Below are positions 53,996 through 62,772 of a stretch of 64,000 bases of DNA, piece by piece. The notes under the pieces were generated by a model. That model did no database searches. It saw only the letters and a program-made list of their open reading frames with translations, and was not told the DNA's origin. Positions within the stretch are counted from its first letter, which is position 1; each line of letters opens with the position of its first letter. The position numbers were made by a program, and so were the translations under genes. This DNA comes from Iodobacter violaceini (GTDB taxonomy: Bacteria; Pseudomonadota; Gammaproteobacteria; Burkholderiales; Chitinibacteraceae), in the NCBI RefSeq assembly GCF_011601265.1, contig NZ_JAAOLX010000003.1, positions 186,001-250,000 on the forward strand, given 5' to 3'.

Positions 53996-54360
53996 TGCCG
54001 GTTAATCACTCAATGAATTCAAAGTTCTGCAGGCATGCGCATCTTTATACTCGCGCGTGGAAAAAAATGCCTTCGCAGGTTGGGTTCGCTGATTTTTAGC
54101 GGAAAAATCAGTGTAACCCAACGTTTATGCGGAAAAAAATATTGGGTTACCCGATATATCGCTAAGCGGGGCCCCCCCGCACACAGACTGCTAACCCAAG
54201 CTACAAATTCCCCTTAAGCTGACAGGCACCGCCACCATCACACTTATTGCTTAATCCCCTCCTGCCTCAGGCAAATATGCTATATTTTCCGACCCATATG
54301 GCATATGTGCAAATGTTCGCCTGCCCATCTGTTTAATCATTGATTTCAGCAAGGAAGAAT
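53996..54360. other. Intergenic region uvrB - S9 peptidase
   Basis: 365 nt, most of it taken by the repeat-like element at 54070-54206. The rest, up to 54360, is AT-rich and should hold the peptidase promoter. CATATG-rich sequence (54296-54305) forms a short palindrome. Confidence 0.5.
54070..54206. repeat. Palindromic GGTTGGGTT/AACCCAAC intergenic element
   Basis: It begins CAGGTTGGGTTCGCTGATTT, contains TGTAACCCAACG, then TTGGGTTACCCG, and ends GCTAACCCAAGCTAC, so TTGGGTT and AACCCAA alternate and can pair in several ways. This resembles the dispersed GTAGGTTGGGTTA...TAACCCAACCTAC element I recall from many bacterial genomes. A long C-run (CCCCCCC) lies at about 54173. Confidence 0.6.
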
Positions 54361-56433
54361 ATGCAAAAAGTATTACTTTCAATGGCACTGGCCAGCGCCA
54401 GCCTGCTGGCCCATGCCGCCAGCGATCAATTTGAATGGCTTGAAGATGTAGCGGGTAAAAAATCATTAGATTGGGTAAAGGCGCAAAATGCCATTAGCCA
54501 TGGAATGTTAGAAAAAGAAGCCGGTTTTGCCCCGCTAAAAAATGATGTTTTGGATATCCTTAATTCAAAAGAGCGCATCGCCTATGTGAATAAAATGGGC
54601 GGCTATTTTTATAATTTCTGGCGCGATGGCGATCATCAGCGTGGTATTTGGCGGCGCACTACCCTGGCCAGCTATAAAACAGCGAATCCAGATTGGGAAA
54701 CCGTATTAGATTTAGATGCATTGGCCAAAGCTGAAAACGCCAATTGGGTTTATAAAGGCGCAGACTGCCGCTATCCACAATACGACAGATGCTTAATCAG
54801 CCTTTCCCGTGGCGGTGCCGATGCGGTGGAAGTGCGTGAATTCGATTTAAATAAAAAATCCTTTGTAAAAGATGGCTTTAGCCTGCCTGAAGCTAAATCA
54901 GATGTCAGCTGGCAAGGTAAGGATAGCGTGTTTGTGGCCAGCGATTTTGGCAAAGACAGCCAGACTGATTCGGGCTATCCGCGCATTGTTAAGCTTTGGC
55001 AGCGCGGCACGCCGCTCAGCGCCGCTAAAACTATTTTTGAAGGGCAAAAAACAGATATTTCTGTTTCTGCCATGGTGGCCGAAGATGCAGGCTACCGCCG
55101 CGAGATTATCCGCCGTGGCGTTACCTTTTATACCAATGAAACCTATTTGCGCAGCGGTGAAAAACTCAGCCGCATTGCCGTGCCGGATGATGCCAATATC
55201 AGCTTCTTTGGTCCGCAAATCCTGATCACACTTAAATCCGCATGGACTATCGGCGGCAAAACCTGGCCCAGCGGCAGCCTGATCGCCAGCGATTTTGAGA
55301 AATTCCAGGCAGGTGAGCGCCAATTTACTCAGCTCTTTAACCCCAGCCCAACCACCGCACTGAATGGCACCACCGCCACCAAAAACTTCCTGATTGTTGA
55401 AGCGCTCGATAATGTAAAAGGCCGCCTGACAGAATGGCGCTTTAAAGAAGGAAAATGGTCGCAACGCGCCATTAATGCCCCTGCTTTTGGCACGATCGGA
55501 GCGACGGCGATTGATCCGGATGCCTTGGATGATTACTTCTTCACCCACGCCGATTTCCTTACCCCGGATTCGCTCTATCTGGCCCATGCAGGCACAGATG
55601 AGCGGGAGCTGCTTAAACAACGCCCTGCCTTCTTTGACGCCAGCAGCATGGAAATCGCGCAAAACGAAGCCGTTTCTAAAGATGGCACGCGCATTCCCTA
55701 CTTTATCGTTAAGCCTAAAAACTTAAAAACCGATGCCAATACCCCCACGCTGCTCTATGGCTATGGCGGCTTTGAAGTCAGCCTCACGCCGTATTATTCG
55801 GCTGGTGCAGGTAAAGCCTGGCTGGAAAAAGGCGGCGTGTATGTGCTGGCCAATATCCGTGGTGGCGGTGAATTTGGCCCGCGCTGGCATCAGGCTGCGC
55901 TGAAAGAAAACCGCCAGAAAGCCTATGATGATTTTATCGCTGTGGCGACAGACCTGATTGCTAAGAAAATCACCCAGCCGAAAAAGCTCGGCATTATGGG
56001 CGGCAGCAATGGCGGGCTGCTGATGGGGGTAATGATGACCCAACGCCCGGATTTATTTGGCGCCGTGGTTTGCCAGGTGCCGCTCCTGGATATGCGCCGC
56101 TTTAATCAGCTGCTGGCAGGGGCTTCATGGATGGGCGAATATGGCAATCCGGATGTGCCCGCTGAGTGGGATTACATCAGCAAATACTCACCGTATCACA
56201 ATATCAGGGCCAAAACGCAATACCCGAACATCCTCTTTACCACCTCCACCCGCGACGACCGTGTCCACCCAGGGCACGCACGTAAAATGATGGCAAAGAT
56301 GCAAAGCGAGGGCGTTAAATCGGTTTGGTACTATGAAAACATGGAAGGCGGCCATGCAGGCGCGGCAGACAACAGCCAGAAAGCCGATATGACTGCGCTG
56401 GAATACAGCTTTTTGTGGAAAATGTTGAAGTAA
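54361..56433 (+). CDS. Prolyl oligopeptidase family serine peptidase (S9A)
   Basis: 690 aa. S9A peptidases cut short peptides after proline. Seen: N-terminal signal peptide (MQKVLLSMALASASLLAHA), a seven-blade propeller region (about 60-400), and the alpha/beta-hydrolase domain with LLYGYGGFEVS, Ser549 in GGSNGG, Asp632/633 in TRDDRV and His665 in EGGHAGA as the likely triad. The ATG at 54361 has AAGGAAG before it. The signal peptide makes this an exported enzyme, unlike cytosolic E. coli-type oligopeptidase B. Confidence 0.92.
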   Translation: MQKVLLSMALASASLLAHAASDQFEWLEDVAGKKSLDWVKAQNAISHGMLEKEAGFAPLKNDVLDILNSKERIAYVNKMGGYFYNFWRDGDHQRGIWRRTTLASYKTANPDWETVLDLDALAKAENANWVYKGADCRYPQYDRCLISLSRGGADAVEVREFDLNKKSFVKDGFSLPEAKSDVSWQGKDSVFVASDFGKDSQTDSGYPRIVKLWQRGTPLSAAKTIFEGQKTDISVSAMVAEDAGYRREIIRRGVTFYTNETYLRSGEKLSRIAVPDDANISFFGPQILITLKSAWTIGGKTWPSGSLIASDFEKFQAGERQFTQLFNPSPTTALNGTTATKNFLIVEALDNVKGRLTEWRFKEGKWSQRAINAPAFGTIGATAIDPDALDDYFFTHADFLTPDSLYLAHAGTDERELLKQRPAFFDASSMEIAQNEAVSKDGTRIPYFIVKPKNLKTDANTPTLLYGYGGFEVSLTPYYSAGAGKAWLEKGGVYVLANIRGGGEFGPRWHQAALKENRQKAYDDFIAVATDLIAKKITQPKKLGIMGGSNGGLLMGVMMTQRPDLFGAVVCQVPLLDMRRFNQLLAGASWMGEYGNPDVPAEWDYISKYSPYHNIRAKTQYPNILFTTSTRDDRVHPGHARKMMAKMQSEGVKSVWYYENMEGGHAGAADNSQKADMTALEYSFLWKMLK

Positions 56434-56451
56434 GCCTCTAAAACCCAGGTC

Positions 56452-56570
56452 TTGAACCACAAAGTTAAGGAGGACACGGAGATACACGGAAAAAAACAAT
56501 AACCATTTGAATTCTCTGTTTCTTTTCTCCGTAAAACTCCGTGTTCTCTGTGTCCTCCGTGTTTTAAAAT
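56452..56570. repeat. ACACGGAG inverted repeat element
   Basis: Left arm AACCACAAAGTTAAGGAGGAC, ACGGAGATACACGGA; right arm TCCGTAAAACTCCGTGTTCTCTGTGTCCTCCGTG. The arms are partly complementary and the spacer is AT-rich. This looks like the dispersed CACGGAG/CTCCGTG intergenic repeat I recall from other proteobacteria, which usually has no coding content. Confidence 0.6.
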
Positions 56571-56582
56571 TTGGGTTTAAAT

Positions 56583-56616
56583 AAAAAAAGCCACCTTCTG
56601 CAAGGTGGCTTTTTTT
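56583..56616. terminator. Bidirectional terminator between the S9 peptidase and efp
   Basis: Perfect 9-bp stem AGCCACCTT/AAGGTGGCT with CTGC loop, A-run before and T-run after. It lies 15 nt past the efp stop and 150 nt past the peptidase stop. Confidence 0.9.
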
Positions 56617-56631
56617 GATTCTAAACGGCGA

Positions 56632-57198
56632 TTAAGCGCGTTTTTTGAATTCGTTGAAGCGTGTATCGATTTCGATTTTGTCACCGATTTCAATAAATGC
56701 AGCAACTGGCAATTCGTAACCATTGGAGAGGCGGGCTGGCTTCATTACCTTGCCTGAAGTATCGCCACGAACTGCTGGCTCGGTGTAAACCACTTCACGT
56801 ACGATGGTGGTAGGCATTTCAACAGAAATCGCTTTACCTTCGTAGAAAGTCACTTCGCACTGATCTTCCATGCCGTCTTCGATAAAGTTCAGGGAATCAC
56901 CCAGATTGTCTTTTTCGATTTCGTACTGGTTAAACTCAGCATCCATAAATACATACATAGGATCAGCAAAGTAAGAATAAGTACATTCTTTGCGATCTAA
57001 TGTAACTACTTCAAATTTTTCGTCAGCTTTGTAAACGTTTTCTGAAGAAGATGTACCCAGCAAGCTTTTTGCTTTCATCTTTACAACAGAAGAGTTACGG
57101 CCAGATTTGCTGTATTCGGTTTTTTGAACGACCCAAGGTTGAGCATCAACCATGATTACGTTACCAACGCGAACTTCTTGTGCGGTTTTGATTGCCAT
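56632..57198 (-). CDS. efp: Elongation factor P (arginine-type)
   Basis: 188 aa. EF-P relieves ribosome stalling at proline stretches. Seen: N-terminal KOW-like domain with the tip loop [10 protein letters not shown], where Arg34 (Arg32 in the usual numbering) is the residue that EarP rhamnosylates; lysine-type EF-Ps have Lys there. The two OB domains follow, with [21 protein letters not shown] and DKIEIDTRF. The gene stands 30 nt behind earP on the same strand. Confidence 0.97.
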   Translation of the reverse strand: MAIKTAQEVRVGNVIMVDAQPWVVQKTEYSKSGRNSSVVKMKAKSLLGTSSSENVYKADEKFEVVTLDRKECTYSYFADPMYVFMDAEFNQYEIEKDNLGDSLNFIEDGMEDQCEVTFYEGKAISVEMPTTIVREVVYTEPAVRGDTSGKVMKPARLSNGYELPVAAFIEIGDKIEIDTRFNEFKKRA

Positions 57199-57228
57199 TG
57201 CGGTGTTTACCTAGAGCTTAAGTGATGG

Positions 57229-58371
57229 TTAAAATTTAACTCGCCATTTTACCTTGCTATTTACGAATCTGACCAGATTAGTGGCGAGATCCCCGCGTTT
57301 AATCAAATTTTTCTGCCATGCCACAGCATGGCGCTTTAAGGCAGATATCTCGGGAAAAAGCTTATGCCATGCGGCTTTGAGATCTCCTCCGTGGTTCCAT
57401 GCCTGCCAAAAATCATTGAATGCCTGTGCAGATTTACCGGGACAAGCGGCCAGATAAAGTGCCAAAAATGCATCCAGTTTGGCACGATGCGCATCATCAT
57501 CCTGAGGATAAATATGCCAGATCAGGGGTAAAGCGGCCCACTGCGCACGCACAAATGAATCTTCACCCCGTACAAAATTAAGATCGCAGCTCCAAAGCAG
57601 CCGGTCGTAATCATCCTGTGATTGCATCGGCAGCACAGACAGGCTGAGCGCACCAAGGCAAATCGTGGTGCCCACCGGCAACGCCTGCCCTAAGGCGGCT
57701 TCGGCCACAGGCAGCAACAGGCCCTCAGGCATAAACACCTGCACAGGGCGGTCTGATTGCTGCCAGCAGCTTAATAAATCAGCCAGCCCCTGATTGGCAT
57801 AGGCAAAGAGAGACACCTTAATACTATGGGCCTGTACAGCCTGCCATTGCCCCAAATACGCATCGCTGTCCGCCTGCGACCATGCTGCTTTGGCACTAAG
57901 CTGAGCCTGCTCACCCAGTAAGCCGCCTGTGCCATCCACAAAACCGGGAAAGAAAAAGAATTTAGGCAGGCCCTGAGCAGGAGAAGGCAGGCCGTGACAG
58001 CCCGTCACCCAATCCTCTGCAGAGAGATATTCCAGATTCAGCCAAACCCGCTCACGCCGATCAGCTTTCATGGCGGCAATATAGCTTGCAGGCAAATCAC
58101 AGGCAAAAGCCTCAATCACCACATCGGCAGGCTCCACACAGGGTAAAGGCTCACACCAGTGCCGTACCTCCACGTCAGCACACACCTGCACAGGCAAATC
58201 AGTACAAATATCTGCCTGAATTCGCTGAAAGCTGATTAAATCGTCTGCCCACAGCCTTACTGTTAAACCATATTCACGCGACAATTGCCGTGCCAGGCGC
58301 CAGCACACACCAATATCGCCGTAATTATCAACCACACGGCAAAAGATATCCCAGCGAATTATTTTATTCAT
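57229..58371 (-). CDS. earP: EF-P arginine rhamnosyltransferase EarP
   Basis: 380 aa. EarP transfers rhamnose from dTDP-rhamnose to the loop arginine of EF-P. It is a GT-B-type enzyme, formerly DUF2331. Seen: N-terminal RWDIFCRVVDNYGDIGVCWR with the catalytic Asp pair (Asp15, Asp19), WLNLEYLSAEDWV in the middle, and the donor-binding RGEDSFVRAQWA and IWHIYPQ in the C-terminal half. It sits directly before efp and shares one base with the antiporter stop (TAATG). The sugar donor genes are not in the window. Confidence 0.96.
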   Translation of the reverse strand: MNKIIRWDIFCRVVDNYGDIGVCWRLARQLSREYGLTVRLWADDLISFQRIQADICTDLPVQVCADVEVRHWCEPLPCVEPADVVIEAFACDLPASYIAAMKADRRERVWLNLEYLSAEDWVTGCHGLPSPAQGLPKFFFFPGFVDGTGGLLGEQAQLSAKAAWSQADSDAYLGQWQAVQAHSIKVSLFAYANQGLADLLSCWQQSDRPVQVFMPEGLLLPVAEAALGQALPVGTTICLGALSLSVLPMQSQDDYDRLLWSCDLNFVRGEDSFVRAQWAALPLIWHIYPQDDDAHRAKLDAFLALYLAACPGKSAQAFNDFWQAWNHGGDLKAAWHKLFPEISALKRHAVAWQKNLIKRGDLATNLVRFVNSKVKWRVKF

Positions 58372-60167
58372 TAATCAATCACTTTCTTTTCTTCTGCGGC
58401 ATAGACATTTCTGTCTGCCACAAATAAATCACTCATTTGCTGGCGGTTTTCTTTAGCCAGGGCAATTAATGCTTCCATATCATCTTTATGCTCTAATTGC
58501 TCTAATAATGATGCTTCATCGTGGCGCTGAAAAATATCAATCATTCGCTCTGCATGGGCAGGTGAATATCCAAGCGCCAATAAAGTATGCTCAGCAGCCG
58601 TTAAGCTGCTTTCCCATACTTCACGAATCACCACATCCACATCTAAATCCATTAAAGATAAAGCATGGGTACGATTATGTGCCCGCGCAATAATACGCAG
58701 ATGCGGAAACTTGCGCTTTGCCATTTGCGCCAAATGCAGGGAATCGCTGATATTATCAATGGCAATTAATAATACAGAGGCCTGCTTTGCCCCCGCCTTT
58801 CTGAGTAAATCATGGCGGGTTGCATCGCCAAAATAAATTTTATGCCCTACTTTCTTTAAAAACTCGATATGCTCAGGGTCTTTATCCAGCGCGGTAAATT
58901 GCATTCCTTTTGCCGACAGCAAACGCCCGGTTGCCTGGCCAAACCTGCCGAACCCGGCAATGATGACTTTATTGCTGTCAAATTTAACATTACTGTAATC
59001 AACCGTTTTTTCTTTGCCTTTGCGCTGAATTAAACGCTCAAATATCATAAGCAGGGGCGCATTTAAGGCCATTGATAAACCCACCACAATGGTGATTTCT
59101 TCTGTGATCTGCTTATCCAGAATATGCAAAGATAAAGCCTGTGCCATCACCACAAAAGCAAATTCACCCCCCTGTGCCAGCATCAGCCCCAGCCTGAAAC
59201 TATTTAATTTTGACTGCCCTGTAGTACCCGCAATTAAAGCCGCAATGACCGAGCTTTTTACCAGAAGCAGCAATAATGCGCCTGCCAATAAAAACCACGG
59301 ATCTGCCAGCAGCATTTTTAAATTGATGCTGGTGCCGATAGTAATAAAAAACAAACCTAATAATAAGCCTTTAAATGGCTCAATATCCGCCTCAAGCTGA
59401 TGCCTGAAGCTGGAATTAGCCAGCATAATCCCGGCAATAAACGCCCCCATGGCCATGGATAAGCCGGCATAATCAAAACCTAAAGCAGCGCCTAATACAA
59501 TCAGTAATGCTGCCGCAGTCATTACTTCTGAATTACCATACTTCGCCACAATTTTAAGCAGCGGGCTGAGCAAATAAGTACCAATAAACAGTGTAATCAC
59601 TACGGCAAGCAAACCCAGCCACCATGGCACAATATGGCCGCCTGGATCGGGAGCCATCGCTTGTAAACTCAGTAATACGGGAATAACCGCCAAATCCTGC
59701 ATCAGCAAAATGGCAAAACCAATCCGGCCAATTGGCTGATTAAGCATGCTGCGCTCTTTTAACAGCTGAACAGCAAATGCCGTAGAAGATAAAGCCAGCG
59801 TTACGCCAACCATCAGCGATGCTTTAAACTCAAGGCTTAAAGAAACGACGGATAAACCAGCAAGCGCCAGACCGCAAAGCAATAATTGAGCGCCGCCCAG
59901 GCCAATGATTTTTTTACGCATCTGCCAGAGTGATTTTGGATTTAATTCTAATCCCAAAACAAATAGCAAAAGCACCACGCCTATTTCTGCAAAGTCCAGC
60001 ACAGCAACAGGGTCTTCAATAAACCCCAAAAAATATGGCCCCACAATCACCCCGGCCACTAAATAGCCGAGGATTGACCCCAGATTAAAACGCTTAAATA
60101 CCGGAACTGCAATCACCGCTGCTGCCAGTAAAACAACAGAAGTGTGTAATAGCTGATTATTCTCCAA
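58371..60167 (-). CDS. CPA2-family K+/H+ antiporter (KefB/C-like)
   Basis: 598 aa. CPA2 proteins exchange K+ or Na+ for H+; KefB/C types are gated by nucleotide and glutathione adducts. Seen: about twelve N-terminal transmembrane helices with LGYLVAGVIVGPY, LFVLGLELNPKSLW and a FGADYAG-like helix pair, then a cytoplasmic RCK/TrkA-N domain starting near residue 400 with Rossmann motif IAGFGRFGQATGR. No separate KefF/KefG-type subunit is nearby. It is the first gene of the unit with earP and efp, whose roles are unrelated. Confidence 0.88.
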   Translation of the reverse strand: MENNQLLHTSVVLLAAAVIAVPVFKRFNLGSILGYLVAGVIVGPYFLGFIEDPVAVLDFAEIGVVLLLFVLGLELNPKSLWQMRKKIIGLGGAQLLLCGLALAGLSVVSLSLEFKASLMVGVTLALSSTAFAVQLLKERSMLNQPIGRIGFAILLMQDLAVIPVLLSLQAMAPDPGGHIVPWWLGLLAVVITLFIGTYLLSPLLKIVAKYGNSEVMTAAALLIVLGAALGFDYAGLSMAMGAFIAGIMLANSSFRHQLEADIEPFKGLLLGLFFITIGTSINLKMLLADPWFLLAGALLLLLVKSSVIAALIAGTTGQSKLNSFRLGLMLAQGGEFAFVVMAQALSLHILDKQITEEITIVVGLSMALNAPLLMIFERLIQRKGKEKTVDYSNVKFDSNKVIIAGFGRFGQATGRLLSAKGMQFTALDKDPEHIEFLKKVGHKIYFGDATRHDLLRKAGAKQASVLLIAIDNISDSLHLAQMAKRKFPHLRIIARAHNRTHALSLMDLDVDVVIREVWESSLTAAEHTLLALGYSPAHAERMIDIFQRHDEASLLEQLEHKDDMEALIALAKENRQQMSDLFVADRNVYAAEEKKVID

Positions 60168-60336
60168 CGCTTTCTCCTAAGCTATTTTTGCATTACGACG
60201 TAATCTGTAAATCACTCACAGCATCGCCACTTATTTTTTGACCTTACTCATGCCAGCCATCATTTTATTACATCATCATTTTCTGAATTAGTGATGAAAA
60301 CATCGACGCTGTTTATAGCACTCTGCTGCAATATTC

Positions 60337-60357
60337 AATTTGAAAAATTTTCAAATT
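60337..60357. promoter_or_regulatory. Possible operator: 21-nt perfect palindrome
   Basis: AATTTGAAAA and TTTTCAAATT are exact inverted repeats around one A. It lies 170 nt before the antiporter start and 252 nt before prlC. AT-rich palindromes occur by chance more often, so this is a weak call. Confidence 0.35.
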
Positions 60358-60536
60358 ATTCACAAATACCGGGTTTGGGGCTGATTTTCAATCATAGCAG
60401 TGGCATGAGTCACGCCATCTTCACCTCAAACACGTTCAGATTAATACCACGCTTTTTCAGTAAAATATGACAATTTTCTTAAAATACGTTTTTAACTGAG
60501 CAATGATTAAATAAAAATTTAGCATTAAATGTTTAG

Positions 60537-60553
60537 TATTGGTTTCACCAATA
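60537..60553. promoter_or_regulatory. Possible operator: TATTGGT inverted repeat before prlC
   Basis: TATTGGT and ACCAATA, 7 bp each, around TTC, about 55 nt before the prlC start. It lies where a repressor or activator of prlC could bind. Confidence 0.3.
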
Positions 60554-60608
60554 GCCAGCACTATGCCAATGCAATAAAATAAACATTCTAAAGTCTCAGG
60601 CGTCAATC

Positions 60609-62651
60609 ATGCACACAGAGCACAATCCTTTATTGCAAGAATGGCAAAGCCCTTTTGGCCTGCCACCATTTGATCAAATTCTGCCCGGGCATTTTCCCCC
60701 TGCTTTTGCTTTTGCGATGGCGCAACATCGCGCCGAATTAAATGCAATTGCCGAACAAACCAGCCTGCCTGATTTTGCTAATAGTGCAGAGTGCTTTGCC
60801 CTTGCCGGCTCATTACTTGCGCGCATCAATGCCCTGTTTGAAAACCTGACGGCTTCAGAAACAAGCCCGGAGCTGGAAGCAATCCAGCTCACACTCGCAC
60901 CGCAACTTGCTGCCCACCATAATATGGTTTATCAGCAGGAAGGCGTTTTTACACGTATTAATGCCCTTTATCAGCAACGCAAAGATTTGGGCTTAAGCAC
61001 AGAAAAGCTGCGGCTCTTAGAACGTATTCACTTAAATTTTGTAAGAAATGGCGCTGAGCTGACAGGTGAATCAAAGCAGCGATTTTCAGATATCGTGGCC
61101 GCTCTGGCCACACTCTGCACACAATTTTCGCAAAATGTACGCAGCGATGAGGCGGAATATCGCCTGCAGCTTCATGATGAAAATGATTTGGCCGGCCTGC
61201 CGGACTCCATCAGAGAATCCGCAAAACAGGCAGCGGCAGACCGTGGCACAGAAGGTTGCGTTATAACACTCAGCCGCTCTTCCGTTGTGCCATTTCTGAC
61301 TTATTCCAGCCGCAGGGATTTACGCGAAATCGCGCACAAAGCATGGAAAAGCCGCGGTGCACACGCAGGTAAAACAGATAACCGCCTCATCGTCCCGCAA
61401 ATTCTGGCGCTGCGGCAAGAGCAGGCCCAATTGCTGGGTTATGCCAATTTTGCAGATTACGCCTTAAATGACCGCATGGCAGGCACGCCACAAGCGGCAA
61501 TGGATTTACTGCAAAAAGTGTGGGCACCTGCACTGGAACGCGTGCACGAAGAGCAAGCTGACTTGCAAACCCTGGCCGCAGAGCTGGGCGAGCCGCTGGA
61601 TATCGAGCCATGGGATTGGTTTTATCTGGCCGAGCAGCAACGCCTGGCGCGATTTGATTTAGATGACGCCGAAATCAAACCTTACTTTGCTCTGGAAAAT
61701 ATGATTGCCGCCGCTTTTGATTGCGCGCATCGCCTGTTTGGCCTGAGCTTTAAAGAGCGCTGTGATCTGCCGCTATATCACCCCGATGCACGGCTTTGGG
61801 AAGTCTGCCGCGAGGGCGAGGTGATCGGCCTCTTTATTGGCGACAATTTCTCTCGCACCAGCAAGCAAGGCGGGGCGTGGATGCATGAGTTTCGCAGCCA
61901 GAGCCGCAGTGAAGGCAAGCGCATTGTGCCCATTGTGATCAACAATAATAATTTCTCTAAAGCCCCGGCAGGGCAGGCTACGCTGTTGTCTTTTGACGAT
62001 GTGCGCACTTTATTCCACGAATTTGGCCATGGTTTGCACGGGCTGCTGTCAGATGTTGAATACAGCCTGCTGGCAGGACCGGCTGTGGCACGGGATTATG
62101 TAGAGCTGCCTTCTCAACTCTTTGAAAACTGGGCCGAACAGGACGAAGTGCTCAAAAAGCATGCCTTGCATATTAAAACCGGCGAAGCGATTCCAGATAC
62201 CCTGCTTGCCAAAATCAAAAATGCACGCTTTTTTAATCAGGGTTTTGAAACTGTGCGCTATCTGGGCTCTGCCCTGCTTGATTTACAAATCCATTTAGAT
62301 TTAACTGAAAAAGTGCAGGATATCAGTGCTTTTGAAGCAGCCACGCTGGAAAAAATCGGCCTGCCCATAGCTGCAGGAATTAACCACCGCCTGCCCCATT
62401 TCGGGCATCTGTTTTCGAGCGATGGTTATGCGGCAGGCTATTACGTATATATGTGGGCCGAAGTCTTAGAAGCAGATGCTTTTAATGCTTTTGCAGAAAC
62501 GGGCAACCCTTTCGATCCGGCAACGGCAGAGCGCCTGTACCGCACGATTTACAGCGTGGGCAATTCTATCGATCCGGCCAGTGCATGGCTGGCATTTCGT
62601 GGCCGTCCGGCAGAGGTAGCTCCCCTGCTTGCCAAACGTGGCTTAAATTAA
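60609..62651 (+). CDS. prlC: Oligopeptidase A (M3 family)
   Basis: 680 aa. PrlC/OpdA is a cytosolic zinc endopeptidase that degrades signal peptides and other oligopeptides. Seen: N-terminal helical domain (LPPFDQILPGHFPPAFA), a LTASETSPELEAIQL region, and the catalytic HEFGH (His470, Glu471, His474) inside FDDVRTLFHEFGHGLHGLLS, then PSQLFENWAEQ with the third ligand region, and YYVYMWAEVLEADAF toward the end. Length fits. The downstream gene starts 121 nt later after a hairpin. Confidence 0.95.
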   Translation: MHTEHNPLLQEWQSPFGLPPFDQILPGHFPPAFAFAMAQHRAELNAIAEQTSLPDFANSAECFALAGSLLARINALFENLTASETSPELEAIQLTLAPQLAAHHNMVYQQEGVFTRINALYQQRKDLGLSTEKLRLLERIHLNFVRNGAELTGESKQRFSDIVAALATLCTQFSQNVRSDEAEYRLQLHDENDLAGLPDSIRESAKQAAADRGTEGCVITLSRSSVVPFLTYSSRRDLREIAHKAWKSRGAHAGKTDNRLIVPQILALRQEQAQLLGYANFADYALNDRMAGTPQAAMDLLQKVWAPALERVHEEQADLQTLAAELGEPLDIEPWDWFYLAEQQRLARFDLDDAEIKPYFALENMIAAAFDCAHRLFGLSFKERCDLPLYHPDARLWEVCREGEVIGLFIGDNFSRTSKQGGAWMHEFRSQSRSEGKRIVPIVINNNNFSKAPAGQATLLSFDDVRTLFHEFGHGLHGLLSDVEYSLLAGPAVARDYVELPSQLFENWAEQDEVLKKHALHIKTGEAIPDTLLAKIKNARFFNQGFETVRYLGSALLDLQIHLDLTEKVQDISAFEAATLEKIGLPIAAGINHRLPHFGHLFSSDGYAAGYYVYMWAEVLEADAFNAFAETGNPFDPATAERLYRTIYSVGNSIDPASAWLAFRGRPAEVAPLLAKRGLN

Positions 62652-62674
62652 GTAAACACAAGCCACATTTCTCT

Positions 62675-62707
62675 GATGACGGCTTGTATATGGAGCAAGC
62701 CGTCATC
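62675..62707 (+). terminator. Hairpin after prlC, possible terminator
   Basis: Perfect 12-bp stem GATGACGGCTTG/CAAGCCGTCATC with a 9-nt loop, 24 nt past the stop. No T-run follows, so it may be Rho-assisted or a 3'-end stabiliser. Confidence 0.5.
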
Positions 62708-62772
62708 CGGAGCATAAAACCAGAACGCAAGCGAACTGTTATTGTCAGCAAACACACATCAAGAGCCCGGCC

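Larger units (their letters stand above)
60168..60608. other. Divergent intergenic region, antiporter / prlC
   Basis: 441 nt, AT-rich, carrying both start regions. A perfect 21-nt palindrome AATTTGAAAA-A-TTTTCAAATT is at 60337-60357, and TATTGGT-ttc-ACCAATA at 60537-60553. Either may be an operator. I saw no gene. Confidence 0.6.

Noticed and set aside
54035-54217. 60-codon open frame after uvrB
   Set aside because: It lies entirely in the palindromic GGTTGGGTT element, whose symmetry produces such frames.
6995-62000. Many long open frames antisense to large genes (for example opposite cstA, flhA, acs and the S9 peptidase)
   Set aside because: They are shadows of real genes: low-complexity translations, no ribosome sites and no known domains.
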